A stretch of 64,000 nucleotides of DNA from Phoronis australis. Its lineage: Eukaryota > Phoronida > Phoronidae. The stretch spans positions 1,660,198 through 1,724,197 of the forward strand of contig NMRA01000001.1 in the NCBI GenBank assembly GCA_002633005.1, given 5' to 3'. Positions 14,301 through 24,400 of the stretch are shown here, piece by piece. The notes beneath the pieces were generated by a model. That model had not been told where the DNA came from, made no database searches, and was given only the letters and a program-made list of their open reading frames with translations. Each line of letters starts with the position of its first letter. Position 1 is the stretch's first letter. Made by a program: the position numbers and the translations under genes.

Positions 14301-17300
14301 TAGGTCACAAGCACTGCACATAATTAAAACCTCATCACTCAGTCATTAGTAAACATATACTTACCAAATTTTCAGCAATACATCTTGAGTAAATGAGCTT
14401 CATGTTGATATAAAATTTATCCAAGCTCAATATCGATAAAGGGATGAACAAGTAGTTTTACTTTTTGTTTTCCAGAAACAAAGACGTTTGTTTACAAATA
14501 ATCCATTTAAATTTCCAGAAAACATGTCAAGAAAGTTTTCTGTGTAGTATATCCTCATCATAAACTAGATCACTGATATCTGTATCTAAATCTGACCACT
14601 CAGTGCCATCAGTATCCACACTATCATATCCATAATCACTGAAGTCTATATCTAAATGTGACCAGTGCCATCAGTATCCACACTATCATATCCATAATCA
14701 CTGAAGTCTATATCTAAATGTGACCAGTGTCATCAGTATCCACACTATCCTCCTTAATAAAAACTTCAAGAACTGTGAGAGAGCAGCATAGATGATGTCC
14801 GTATAATATCAAGACAGCAATTTCAAGTGAGTGTGTGCACAATGCTAGTCACAGAGTAGAATGTTCCTAGTAATTGAACATTTTGTTATTGTTTCTGGTC
14901 AGTTCAAATAAAATAAACAGGAGCACCCTAGCAGATGATTAAGTGGTGACAGCAGTGTTATGTAACACCAATTAGGCTACAATTCTAGTCTTCAAATCAA
15001 ACAAACATACTATGTTTCAGGGAGGAAAATCTTTATAACCTTTCAAAAGTTACCACAACAACCACTACAAAGTTAACACGCTTCCTGGTTTTTCCTTGAA
15101 TTGATAATTTGCTTGTGAAGAAATGGTTCTAAATTCCAGAAATAACAGCCAATAGGTATTAACTTCACAAACAAGAAGTTAACACAGAGTATGGTGTCTC
15201 AATCCTCATTGGATAGAAAACTGGGAATACCCTAGATATATTTAAACTTAAACCAATAAATTGCTGCCTTCTATCCCTCCTGAAGGCGTGATCCGCCTGT
15301 GAGATACATTCTTAGATAACGCCTCCAGACGGCATCAGGCCCTGAGTGAAAATAAACAGTCACGCCATAAGGCGGGATCAGGGAGGAATGAGTTAATCCA
15401 AATATGCGCTGGCTGTCTTCGTGCAATCCTCTTCTGTGTTGGTCTAGTTTGCGATAATTTCCTGTAAATGCGACTGAAGTGGACTAACTCTCAGTGTGGT
15501 ATATGTTTCTCGTGTAAAAATAGCTCTATGAATTCGAAATTGTTAAATTTTATGTAAATATGTAAATTTTTCACGGAAAACGTTATTTCATCTAAAAGGT
15601 CATGTTTGAACTTAACATCGTTTGGTTTCATTACTTCATCAGTACTTTCACTGTATGGTGTTCATCATTGATGTCATGGCTGATTGACAATACACAAGAA
15701 AACTATCCTTGTATTAAAAAATGGGTTGCCTCATTCGAATATTAGTCCATGACCCTGTATTTGGGAACGTGCATTTTAAAAGTTCTCCGGAAGCTAAATG
15801 CATTATTTTGTATCAAGGGATGCGGGATTCTTAGGTATTTGTCAAAAAGTAGGACATTGATGCTATAATTTTTGCACGTGGTACTTCATGGTACTTGTCA
15901 TAAAACGGCATGGGTCATGTGCAAATATTACCAAGCACAACCATCCTTATTAAATAAGTTACTTTCCTTTAGAGTCTGTGTATTAAATTTGTTTTGCAAG
16001 AAGATAGACATTTACTTTAAAGAACTCAAGAAGAAAGTTGTGGTCCTTCAGAATAATCACGTCACATGCTATGTATTTAAACGTACATTCTTATGGTTGG
16101 GTCAACTGGTTATCCATTAGATCACTGAACATCCTGAAATGTATATGGTATTACATGCATACATCCTGTTGAAACTTCTTTACGTTTTGCAGACTCTCAC
16201 TGATCACTTTCGGCTGAATTACTGCCATCTGTGGTTGTCGATCATAAACGCAAACCTCAAGGGCATCGAGTACTACTCCAAACAGATGAACTGTGGTGAC
16301 CTCTATCCATTGTTTGCTTGTGTTATCACAGCGCGTTCATGGGACTCTGTCACACAGGGTGTCGGAAACAAGGAATTTTCAGCCAATGAGGTAAGATTTT
16401 TTGTTAAGCTTTTATCTAAGGGGATGGTTTTATTCTGTCTAAATGTTATGGTTGATGAACGGAGAAGTAAATCTTTCACAAGGAAATGTACCGGGTTTAC
16501 CCCGATTTGCAAAACTCATGATTGCTAACAATTCATTGTTATTGCTATTTCTGCTGTGCTTTAGAATTATCGTTAACCATGATTGACAGATTCATTTGCA
16601 AGAAATTTGTGTTCAAATAGTATAATATCATAGTGTACTGTTATTCCACTCTATCTAAGTTTGTCAAAGTTGGTCAATGTTGTAACAGTGGTTGTTTTAT
16701 GCAAACATTTTTAATGAACTAGACTTTGAATCACAATGGTGTCTTCTAACATTGGTTTTTAAGTAATAAAACCAAATTAATTTTATGTCACGAGATGAAG
16801 CAAAGGCTGTACGTCTGTAAAGCTCTATTTCCCTGCGATAAAAAGACGAGTTCTGATGACGAAAATGTCATTTATTGTGACGCAACAGTGCAACTACTAC
16901 ACAAAATGCAGTTTATGGAAAGAAGGACATTAAAAACACCACAAGGTGTCAAAAGTATTGAACAGTTTGATCTCATTGAGACCTCCATTTCAGGACGATG
17001 AAATCAAAGACAACGCAGCCCAGTACCTGCCCCAGATCTCAGACATTCTCAATAGAGTTCCGAGAGAGATGCTGCTTATTCTGAAGGCCAATGACCTTCT
17101 CAGGGGTCTAGAGACTAACTGGAACATGAGGTCAAATGCCACTTCATTTCTAACCATGTCCAAATGTTGTCTGACAGCCTTGGCCAATCACGATCGAGCT
17201 CATTGTCGTCGATGGGTTGACAGAGTTCGGATAACATTGTCAGAGAGAGTTGCTCATTGCATGATTGATGCTTACGAGATTTATATGTGGTTTACATCAC

Positions 17301-17338
17301 TTTGTGCCAATTTATATTATAGATTAATGTTGAGTTGA
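8315..17338 (+). CDS. ADCK1: AarF domain-containing kinase 1 (ADCK1-like, UbiB family), nine exons, complete
   Basis: Atypical kinase-like protein of the UbiB/ABC1/COQ8 family; ADCK1 orthologues are mitochondrial. Coding exons: 8315-8458, 9245-9328, 10354-10557, 10896-11057, 12227-12385, 12725-12841, 13526-13669, 16193-16390, 16994-17338. All internal junctions are GT-AG and every exon is a multiple of three, giving 518 residues against about 523 in human. The hallmark motifs are present: KxGQ (KVGQ, residues 98-101), the alanine-rich nucleotide loop PLGAASLAQVHKA in place of a glycine loop, the lysine of VAVKVQ (about 180), LPLELDF, the catalytic HCDPHPGN (310-317) and the metal-binding DHG (333-335). 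The C-terminus keeps YLPQIS, VPREMLLILKANDLLRG and the SFLTMSKCC block. The N-terminal 25 residues are hydrophobic and basic, fitting a mitochondrial signal or anchor. Introns hold several mobile elements. The gene is head-to-head with SNW1. Confidence 0.96.
10573..10800 (+). pseudogene. Two decayed tandem copies of the 3' end of ADCK1 exon 3
   Basis: The end of real exon 3 (about 10502-10557, SSPIEDLYRVMEDDLGKP) and the intron sequence just after it are echoed twice. At about 10600-10675 the sequence reads TTEDFYRVIKEDFLKPVGHETC when translated in register. At about 10719-10795 it reads PPIEGLYRTKEGSLRKQMRNFEN. Neither copy keeps the GTACGT donor of the real exon, and both contain substitutions and gaps, so they look like intronic debris, not alternative exons. 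The resemblance was judged by eye. Confidence 0.7.
11735..11806 (+). pseudogene. Duplicated acceptor region of ADCK1 exon 5 (pseudo-exon start)
   Basis: The sequence leading into real exon 5 (12155-12240, ending TTTCTTCCTCAAG then CTCCTGGTACATA) has a second copy here with the same TTTCTTCCTCAAG followed by ATCCTGGTACATA. After about 13 exon-like bases the resemblance stops. The two copies bracket the MITE-like element at about 11841-12160. Used as an exon it would not extend the known protein. Confidence 0.75.
11841..12160. mobile_element. MITE-like inverted-repeat element in ADCK1 intron 4
   Basis: The left end, CCATGGGTATTTATTCGGAA, and the inverted right end, CATGGGCATGTATTCGGAAA, form imperfect terminal inverted repeats. 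An internal palindrome around AATAAACGCCCGGGC sits near 12090. The element is short, AT-rich and without an ORF, consistent with a non-autonomous DNA transposon. Copies of the exon 5 acceptor flank it on both sides, so insertion and local duplication may be linked. The family is not identified. Confidence 0.6.
14196..15396 (-). mobile_element. piggyBac-like element with TTAA flanks in ADCK1 intron 7
   Basis: TTAA occurs at 14196-14199 and 15393-15396. Just inside are matching inverted ends: CTCATTCGACCCTGA on the left and, read inwards from the right, CTCATTCCTCCCTGA. TTAA target duplication is the signature of piggyBac transposons. Inside, at about 14570-14755, a roughly 60-bp unit is repeated about three times. 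On the minus strand it reads as acidic peptide (DSVDTDGTEWSDLDTD and similar), like the acidic N-terminus typical of piggyBac transposases. No catalytic domain is present at about 1.2 kb, so this is a deleted, non-autonomous copy. The whole element lies between ADCK1 exons 7 and 8. Confidence 0.75.
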
Positions 17339-18522
17339 TAAAGGGTGTTATTTTAAAATGATACAAAACCCCGTTTTGGCTTCTTAACGACTTTCCCATC
17401 CATATCTCTGAAGCAAACAAAATTATGCTCTGTAATCCTTGGAGAAAAATTTGAAAACTCCTTTCAAAGTCTGCTCAGTGGGCAAGTGTGACCTACGCAT
17501 TTAGCAAATTACACGGGAACTGTGGGGAAAAGACCACCCACCAAGGACCGTAAAATATATTGTGAGATAGGGACTGAGTTTTTAGTTGATTTCAGCCTTT
17601 ACCCTTCCAGATTGTCGCCAATGATGCATTAGCAGGTGACAGAACAAGGGTTGGTTGAAATCATGAAAACAGGGTTTAGTATCCTTTTAATGAGTTTCTG
17701 TTAAAATGTGATTTTAAATTATTTATTTGTAATTAGATAGCAACTGTTTTTAAACTATTTATTCATATTTTCACAAAAACCCACAAAAGTCATACTTAAG
17801 ATCACATAATTGAATGCACTTAACACCTGAACCACTTGCATGGCTCATTAAATACAAGAACTTGACAAATGTCACTGAATAATACAGAATGTGGTCTAGA
17901 AAATGACTGAAATGTCTAGATCCACATTGCCAGTAATTTACTTAGGTTTCTGAAGTTTCAGTGATACTGAGAAGAAACTGTCAGAGGTTTGGGTTTTCTG
18001 GATGTGAGACAATTTCTGCCCCTCCAGCTTTTCTGGACCAGACTTGTCTTCAATCTGTGACCTTTGCTTGTACCTCTCTTCCCATATCCAACCATCTGTA
18101 AACTATCCTTGAATGCTCCTTCCCACTACAGTCTACTTGACTGCAGTTAATACGTGGTACCGGTGAAGTATATTCTTTAGACGAGGTGATGAACCAAATG
18201 TTCTTTTATACTTAAGCAATTCTTGAAAATAAAGCTTGTTATGAGTTTTAATATTGTGTATTTTTAGAATTTAACTATTCCTGTATTCACCCAGAGTGTA
18301 ACTATTGCCACATGCTGTTTGAAATAAAATGCATTTCGTGTATTTTTTAAAATCATTCAGGGTGCGCCTATAACCGGATCACTGCCTGCACCTAACTGCG
18401 GAACTTAGGTGCATGTGAAACATTTGAGTAAAAACATCTTGCATAAAAACATCTTGCGAAAAATGGAGTGATCTGCGTGTAGGCGCATGCGCCTAATTGC
18501 GGGATTATGCGGTAAACACATA

Positions 18523-18835
18523 CCTGAACACTTTGATTTCATTAGAATTCTGTTCTTGAAAGGGCAATTGTCTCTTGAATGTTTCTCAATATTAATCAAG
18601 CACAGATCTGAACATATTGATATCATTAGAATTCTGTTCTTGAAAGGACGATTGCCTCTTGACTGGCACATATCCGAACACTTATTGATTTCTTTAGAAT
18701 TATGTTCTTGAAAGGGTGACTAGCTCTTGAATGCATTTAGTATTTTTGTCAATATTTATTGAGCACACAACAGCAATTATTGATTTCATTAAATTGCTGT
18801 TCTTGAAAGGGTGATTGTGTTTTGACTGGGACCGT
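18523..18835. repeat. Tandem repeat, four copies of about 65-100 bp
   Basis: Four copies share a core of GAACA, then TTGAT-TCATTAGAATT, then TGTTCTTGAAAGG and a following CTCTTGA, starting near 18523, 18608, 18673 and 18765. Spacing is irregular because copies carry internal insertions. It is non-coding; small ORFs on both strands here follow from the repetition. Confidence 0.75.
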
Positions 18836-19144
18836 GACATCAGATCATGATAGAAATCCAACGCAGAATATATGCTATGCGTATTTCATGTATTGGTAAG
18901 GCCAGATAAGGTTGTCATGAATTCAATCATCTTTGTTGGAATTCTTTTGCACTACAAATATTTTGTAAAAGGGTGACTCTGCTCACTGCATGGTTCCCGC
19001 AAACTTGCCATTTAGTAATGAGTAAATTTTCTTTAACCCTTTTTGTTTATTGGAAACTACATACTTTTTAAGCCCAACACTTGATCGACGTACATGTTAA
19101 TGTTTAAGGGCCGACTTCATTTTTTCATTATCGTGTTGGTTCAT

Positions 19145-19450
19145 GTTATTTAATCGTTACAGCCATTCAAATATCTGGGACCCCTAGCTTTCAGTCTGGA
19201 CTCCTCAGGTTTGAAAGCTATTGGCCAGTTTTAGTTCAGGTATATCCCTGGCAGTGTCTATGTGTTTGCCAGTAGTATTGCTGAGCAAGTTGACGTATCA
19301 CCATCAAAAGCCACTTATTTGCGGCATCCAGCACAACCAGAGGTAATGGTGGGTCAGAGTTGGAACTTCTTCCTGAGAAATATCACAGGATCAACGCGTG
19401 ATACCATTTATTGGAGACCTTACAAACCACATCAACGTGCAGCTCAGTGA
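19145..19450 (+). other. Unassigned open stretch, possible decayed coding fragment
   Basis: A frame reading PFKYLGPLAFSLDSSGLKAIGQF then a stop is followed in another frame by a 62-codon open stretch (SVYVFASSIAEQVDVSPSKA onward, ending HQRAAQ and a stop at 19448-19450). The amino-acid composition looks protein-like but I do not recognise a family. No neighbouring exons with matching frame were found. It may be a transposon or retrogene relic, or chance. Confidence 0.25.
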
Positions 19451-19559
19451 GATACATAGAAAACTTTACCCTATGTTGTGCCATATATTGATATCTAGTT
19501 TTGTTCATTACAAGCAAAACAGTTAGATATACAAGTCACGCCATAAGTTCATTTTTTCC

Positions 19560-20830
19560 ATACTAAAATTTTATTTATAAAGACACAAAAATATAATCAC
19601 ATATGTGCAAATGAAACACATGCACACACACACACACGCACGCACGTAGCTAAATAATAGAACTTCACGGTTGGTCTAATCTAAATAAGTTTCCCAAAAG
19701 GCAATTTTGCGGGGTTGTATACTCCTTACTTTACAATAATTATACAAGAAACATTGAAATTGTGAACATCTAGGAATCATCTGGTCTCTAGAACATTTAT
19801 GGATGAAATACTTGCAAATAAGTTAATATGGTATTGACATCTTCAAAACTACATCCAAAATATGTTGTCAAAATAACATTTTTATCTAAGATTAAATCGC
19901 GTTGTGCAGTTACGTAAATTAAAAGTTTCTGAATTTCACACCAAAAAGTTTTCACAGAACCACATTCCACAAACATATGGTTAAAAGTCTCAACAGTTCC
20001 GCAAGGTGCACACTTGTCATCACTAACTAAGTTCATCTTTTTGTGAAGACTTCTATGAATATAGAAATATTTAAAGGTTTCAACATAAGGAGGTAACAAG
20101 AGTTTGTGTTGAAGAACATAAATTTGCTTAATTTGTTGTCTAGAGTAAATGTCAGATAAGCTGTACTCTATATCAGGAGGCGAAAAAAAATATTTTGGAA
20201 AGCAAAATATTCCTAGAAAACACATAATTTGGCTTGACTGGGGGTGTATACACATGAAATTGAAGGATCAACTTTCAACTTAATCGCATGTCTCAAATCA
20301 GCATAATGAATCCAATTTGAAAGCTTATATCTATTTTTCAAAGCCTCCCATGTCAGAAATTTATTTTCAAAATTCAAAAGATCCTTCACAAAAATAATAC
20401 CAGCCTCATTAAGAAACTATTAAAGAATACAGTCATATTAATCAATATGTTTTTGTTATTCCACATTACTTGGTTTACAATTGTTATGTCCTTATGTAAA
20501 TGAGCACTAATTTCTTCCCAAGCAATCAAGATGTCAAGATAGAAGGTATCAATATTTGCAAGAGACAGCAAATTACAATCATAATTTGATTTAAAGATCA
20601 AAATACCTCCATATGTTTTGAAAACATACCCTGGAAACATTTTGAAAACTTCATTGTTTCCATCTAAGCAACGCATAACCCACTTAACTAGTAATGACTT
20701 GTACATAATATTTATATCAGGAAGTGACAAACCACCATTTTCATGGGTATTTACAGCCACAATTTTTCTAATTCTAGGTGGTTTATTTTGCCAAACATCA
20801 TAAGTTCATAAAATGCGATTCAAGTGAGTG
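19560..20830 (-). mobile_element. 5'-truncated LINE (L1/Tx1-like), C-terminal part of the reverse transcriptase ORF
   Basis: Minus-strand pieces in successive frames match the region after the reverse transcriptase of L1-clade elements. First comes NGGLSLPDINIMYKSLLVKW at about 20740-20680. Then GIIFVKDLLNFENKFLTWEAL and NRYKLSNWIHYADLRHAI at about 20400-20280. Last is a zinc-knuckle-like CAPCGTVETFNHMFVEC, followed by KTFW, near 20010-19945. Frameshifts separate the pieces, so the copy is dead. No endonuclease or RT core is present, consistent with 5' truncation. Ends are approximate. It lies just downstream of the 3' end of galectin G1. Confidence 0.8.
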
Positions 20831-21424
20831 AGTAGCAATTTTTGACAAGACATTTCATGGAAAAAAGTCACTATTTAGCAGTTTGAGTATCTTACTTAGT
20901 ATTTTACTAGAAGCTGGGCGGGAAATGATTGGTCATGGGATGGATAGTGAGACAGTGAAGTCCGATAAATGATTTGGTACTGTTACTCATCGTGTACTAT
21001 TGTTAGTGTCTGCGCCAGACGTGGGACATTAGGGAACTAAGAAAATAGTTTTGGATCATAAAAAATAGCTTTAAGCACACAAAGTTTAACATCTTCAAAT
21101 AATAAAATTCTCAGCTTATAACACGTGGGCTTAGTGTGTACGCTGAATTTACGGAGACTGATGTGCTGTAAGGCACACTTGGATTGTCTTGACTGCATCA
21201 ATTATGGAATCCCATGACACTACACTGCATAAAAGATGTGGTAACATGAGTGAATTAAAGATGGTTTGGAGTTTAGCTAACACTCAAACTAGAGCAATGT
21301 CAAGATAACCTGAAGATTATGGAGCGAACACAGGAAAATAACAAAAAAAATGTCTTGTGTCAGTGTCACTACTTGCTTCCAATATTCCGAGGCACCGCAG
21401 TATAAACTAGCATCTCACGAAGAC

Positions 21425-24400
21425 CTATTGCTGAAATAGAATGGAAGATAATATGAAGTTCAATTTTTTCTAAAATTTAATTTTGCTTCCTTCACATATA
21501 TAATCAAGTCAGTGCTCAAACACTTAATAGAAAAAATGTTTTGTTGACAACATTTATTACACTATTGCTTCTTTGTTTACGTTCCAGAAATACAACTTAC
21601 CTTTTTGTCGTGAACAGAGAGCTCCTTGATCTTAATGCCACCTGCTATTGTCAAAGTCTTGACATCAGAGCACGGCAGACGGTGACTGAAGTCAACAAAC
21701 TTCTTGTCATTTACATTAACCTAGCCAAACAAAATCCATACAAAGTTAACTGGCAAAAAAAGCATATCTGTAGTCTGCACCCACATTTCTGAACCTGTGC
21801 ATCACTACTTAAAAGCACACACTGAATCAATACATTCTGTTAATCGTCAACTGACCATGAATCAGTGGCACACCGTTTTCTTGTAATGATGAGCAAAGAA
21901 AATGCGGCTCTCTCCACTGGTCAATTCCATAATGTTCTGCCACCGCCACCACTGAATTGAAGCTAGTTACATTAAAAGGTTCCTGAAGTATAATAACATG
22001 CATTTTTAATGTAATTTAATTGACGAATAAAGCCTATATCAGAAATCACATCTTTGTTACTCTTTCACATTTTTGCAAAAAAGCGTTTTTCCAATGTTGA
22101 TTCCTTTTGGCTAACGTGCATCTGACGTCACTGAGGCTGTACCGTGGGTGAAGGCAAAGACAAATCAAGTTTATTATGTATATACCTCATTGGGTGAATG
22201 CCTCTCGGTTACAGAACTGACAGTGCTTAATGTGTATACTTCGTGTGCGATCTCGGCTCTCAAAACTTTATAATACAAGTTTACTGCCGTGTGGTGTTGA
22301 CTAATAGTGGAACGATGCTGTTCTCGGGACGGGCCAGGAAAGGGCCCCGACTGCGTAGCCTTGCCTTGGTACAAGCTGTATAGTAAATATACAGCAGCCG
22401 TTGCACCGACGTGGGTAAAAATTAATCAAATAAAATCTGACACAAAATTAGTGTCATTAAAAATTACACTCTTCCTTGAGTAAACTAAATTATTGAATGG
22501 TGTTGAAAAAATTGGCGTTCTGCCATTCACTCTGCTGCTAATAATTGGGTGTGCTCTTTAAGGTCGGCTTTCGGCGCCGTCACCTGTTGCCTTATTGGCC
22601 AGTTTCGTTCCCGAAGTTGTTCTTCCAAGCGATCGAACTGTTCTTCGAAGTTGTGTACATGTCACAACAAATTACTAGAGCTGATTTCATTTCCTTACAA
22701 GTTTTTAGTATTTTAATACCAGGAAACCGAATTTCATAAAAAATTTTGCTCCTGCGAAGCTGTCATCATTTCCCGACAGATGTCGCAAAATTTTAGGAAA
22801 TAGCGCGTGTAGTGAGCGTACTGTTTTCTTTGTTACAAAAGGCTGAGAATTATGAAATAAAATAACGTTTACAAGATTGTTTTTAACTTAAATGGCTCCA
22901 GTGGGCAAGGCAAGCGTCGGTCGACACCCAGTTCCCTGCTGCTTTGGAGCTCTACATGGTGATATAAGTTTCGTGACGAGATGACGAGCAGAACTACTCA
23001 GGCTGTGTGAAATTTCGGAGTCTAACGGTGCTCAACACACAGTGCTAATGGTACCTAGTTGTATTTTGAAGAGAGCCTTCATTATACAGCTAGGGGCTGG
23101 CTAGGCCCTCGAATGAATCAAAGTCACCGGAAAGAAAACCAAAAAAGGTTGTGTGAGTATGCACATGTTGATCTGTCGACTGGACTACGTACTCGCACGA
23201 CAAATGACCTACTATATTTCTTTGTGCTGTGAGCCTCAGTGACGTCACGAAATACAGCGCTTGCAGTGGGGCTTTACGGAACAGATAAATTTTTACTTTT
23301 CAAAGTAAAAAGAAAAGTACTGTACACTATTTAGGAATATGTGGATGCCATTAACCAACCTTTATACTTTCAAAATTCATATTAAAATGCTGAAAAATGT
23401 AGTTCAGGCCTCTCTTAATCTTTGGAATTCCCCTCCTTGAAAAATGAAACCAGTAACTGACACAACAAAAGATTTAATGGCCCTGGTCTGTGACGCAATG
23501 ACGGGATGTTAGTTGTTCTCAAACCTGCCTGAATTAGGGAGAGGGTGACAAAGGTTTTATAAGAGTAAGTGGCCTAAATAAAAAATTCATCCTAGACAGA
23601 AGGTGCAGGTATATTGCCTCTCTAAGACACCTCAGTTTGTTTAATTTTGCAACTATGTGCCGTCTCACTCTCATTTGACTATCAATGTCTCACCCTATAG
23701 CAGTCCTCCAGCACCTCTATCTCAATTTCGAACTTATCCTTGGGCTTGAATGGGAAGTTGGGTTGTTCCCGCTCTCCACGGCCCCACTTTCCATCACGTT
23801 TGGAGTTACGAACCACCTTGTTCTCCGACTGACGAGGGTTAAAGTGGAATGCGATGTTACCACCAGGTTTGCTGTCACACTCCAAGTTGATGTGGAACCT
23901 GCAGTAGGCAAGGAAATGTTCTGTCAAGTTGGTGCTGAGCTATTTGCTCAAGAAAAGAACAATTAACTATTTTGTGTTTTTCACACAAAAAATTGTGTCA
24001 TTAAGACACTTCTGTATGGTAAAATATTGCCAATTTGGGATATAGTATGACTGACAGGGGCAATTTTGTTTCTATTTTTTAATATAAGAAGATGCAGGCA
24101 CCAAGGTCTAGGCCATATCTGCCTTAAAAAATGTGGACATTCAAAATAATGATCGAAGCATTTAAAAATGAAAAAGGCAAATATTGGCAATAAATTGGTC
24201 CAAAATTGGTGTGATTTTACGATGCTCAATTTTCTCAAAATTTATTTGTACACCTGACCTTTCACAGCTGCCTTTGACTTTGCCTTTGAGTGCTATGGTT
24301 GAGCCAGTCGCCAGACTCAACTCCTGTCGAACGGGCATTGACTGAAACAGAACGTCACACAATCAGAGGCGGGACAGATACATTTCTGACCAAACTCAGG

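Larger units (their letters stand above)
17339..19560 (+). other. ADCK1 3' flank and intergenic DNA
   Basis: Sequence after the ADCK1 stop. The part to about 18010 recurs at 38220-38778 and probably includes the 3' UTR. AATAAA-type words occur near 18227 and 18322 and could serve polyadenylation. Further on are the tandem repeat at 18523-18835, an unassigned open stretch at 19145-19450 and a CA microsatellite near 19620-19646. No confident gene. Confidence 0.5.

Noticed and set aside
16795-17001. Possible upstream extension of the ADCK1 last exon
   Set aside because: The acceptor TTTCAG at 16988-16993 in the right phase gives the conserved DDEIKDNAAQYLPQIS start; upstream codons do not match the family.
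23685-23966. Plus-strand ORF at the galectin exon (and similar ones at 25989-26450 and 39876-40242)
   Set aside because: Antisense shadows of galectin sugar-binding exons, whose HFNPR and WG-EER motifs are on the minus strand.
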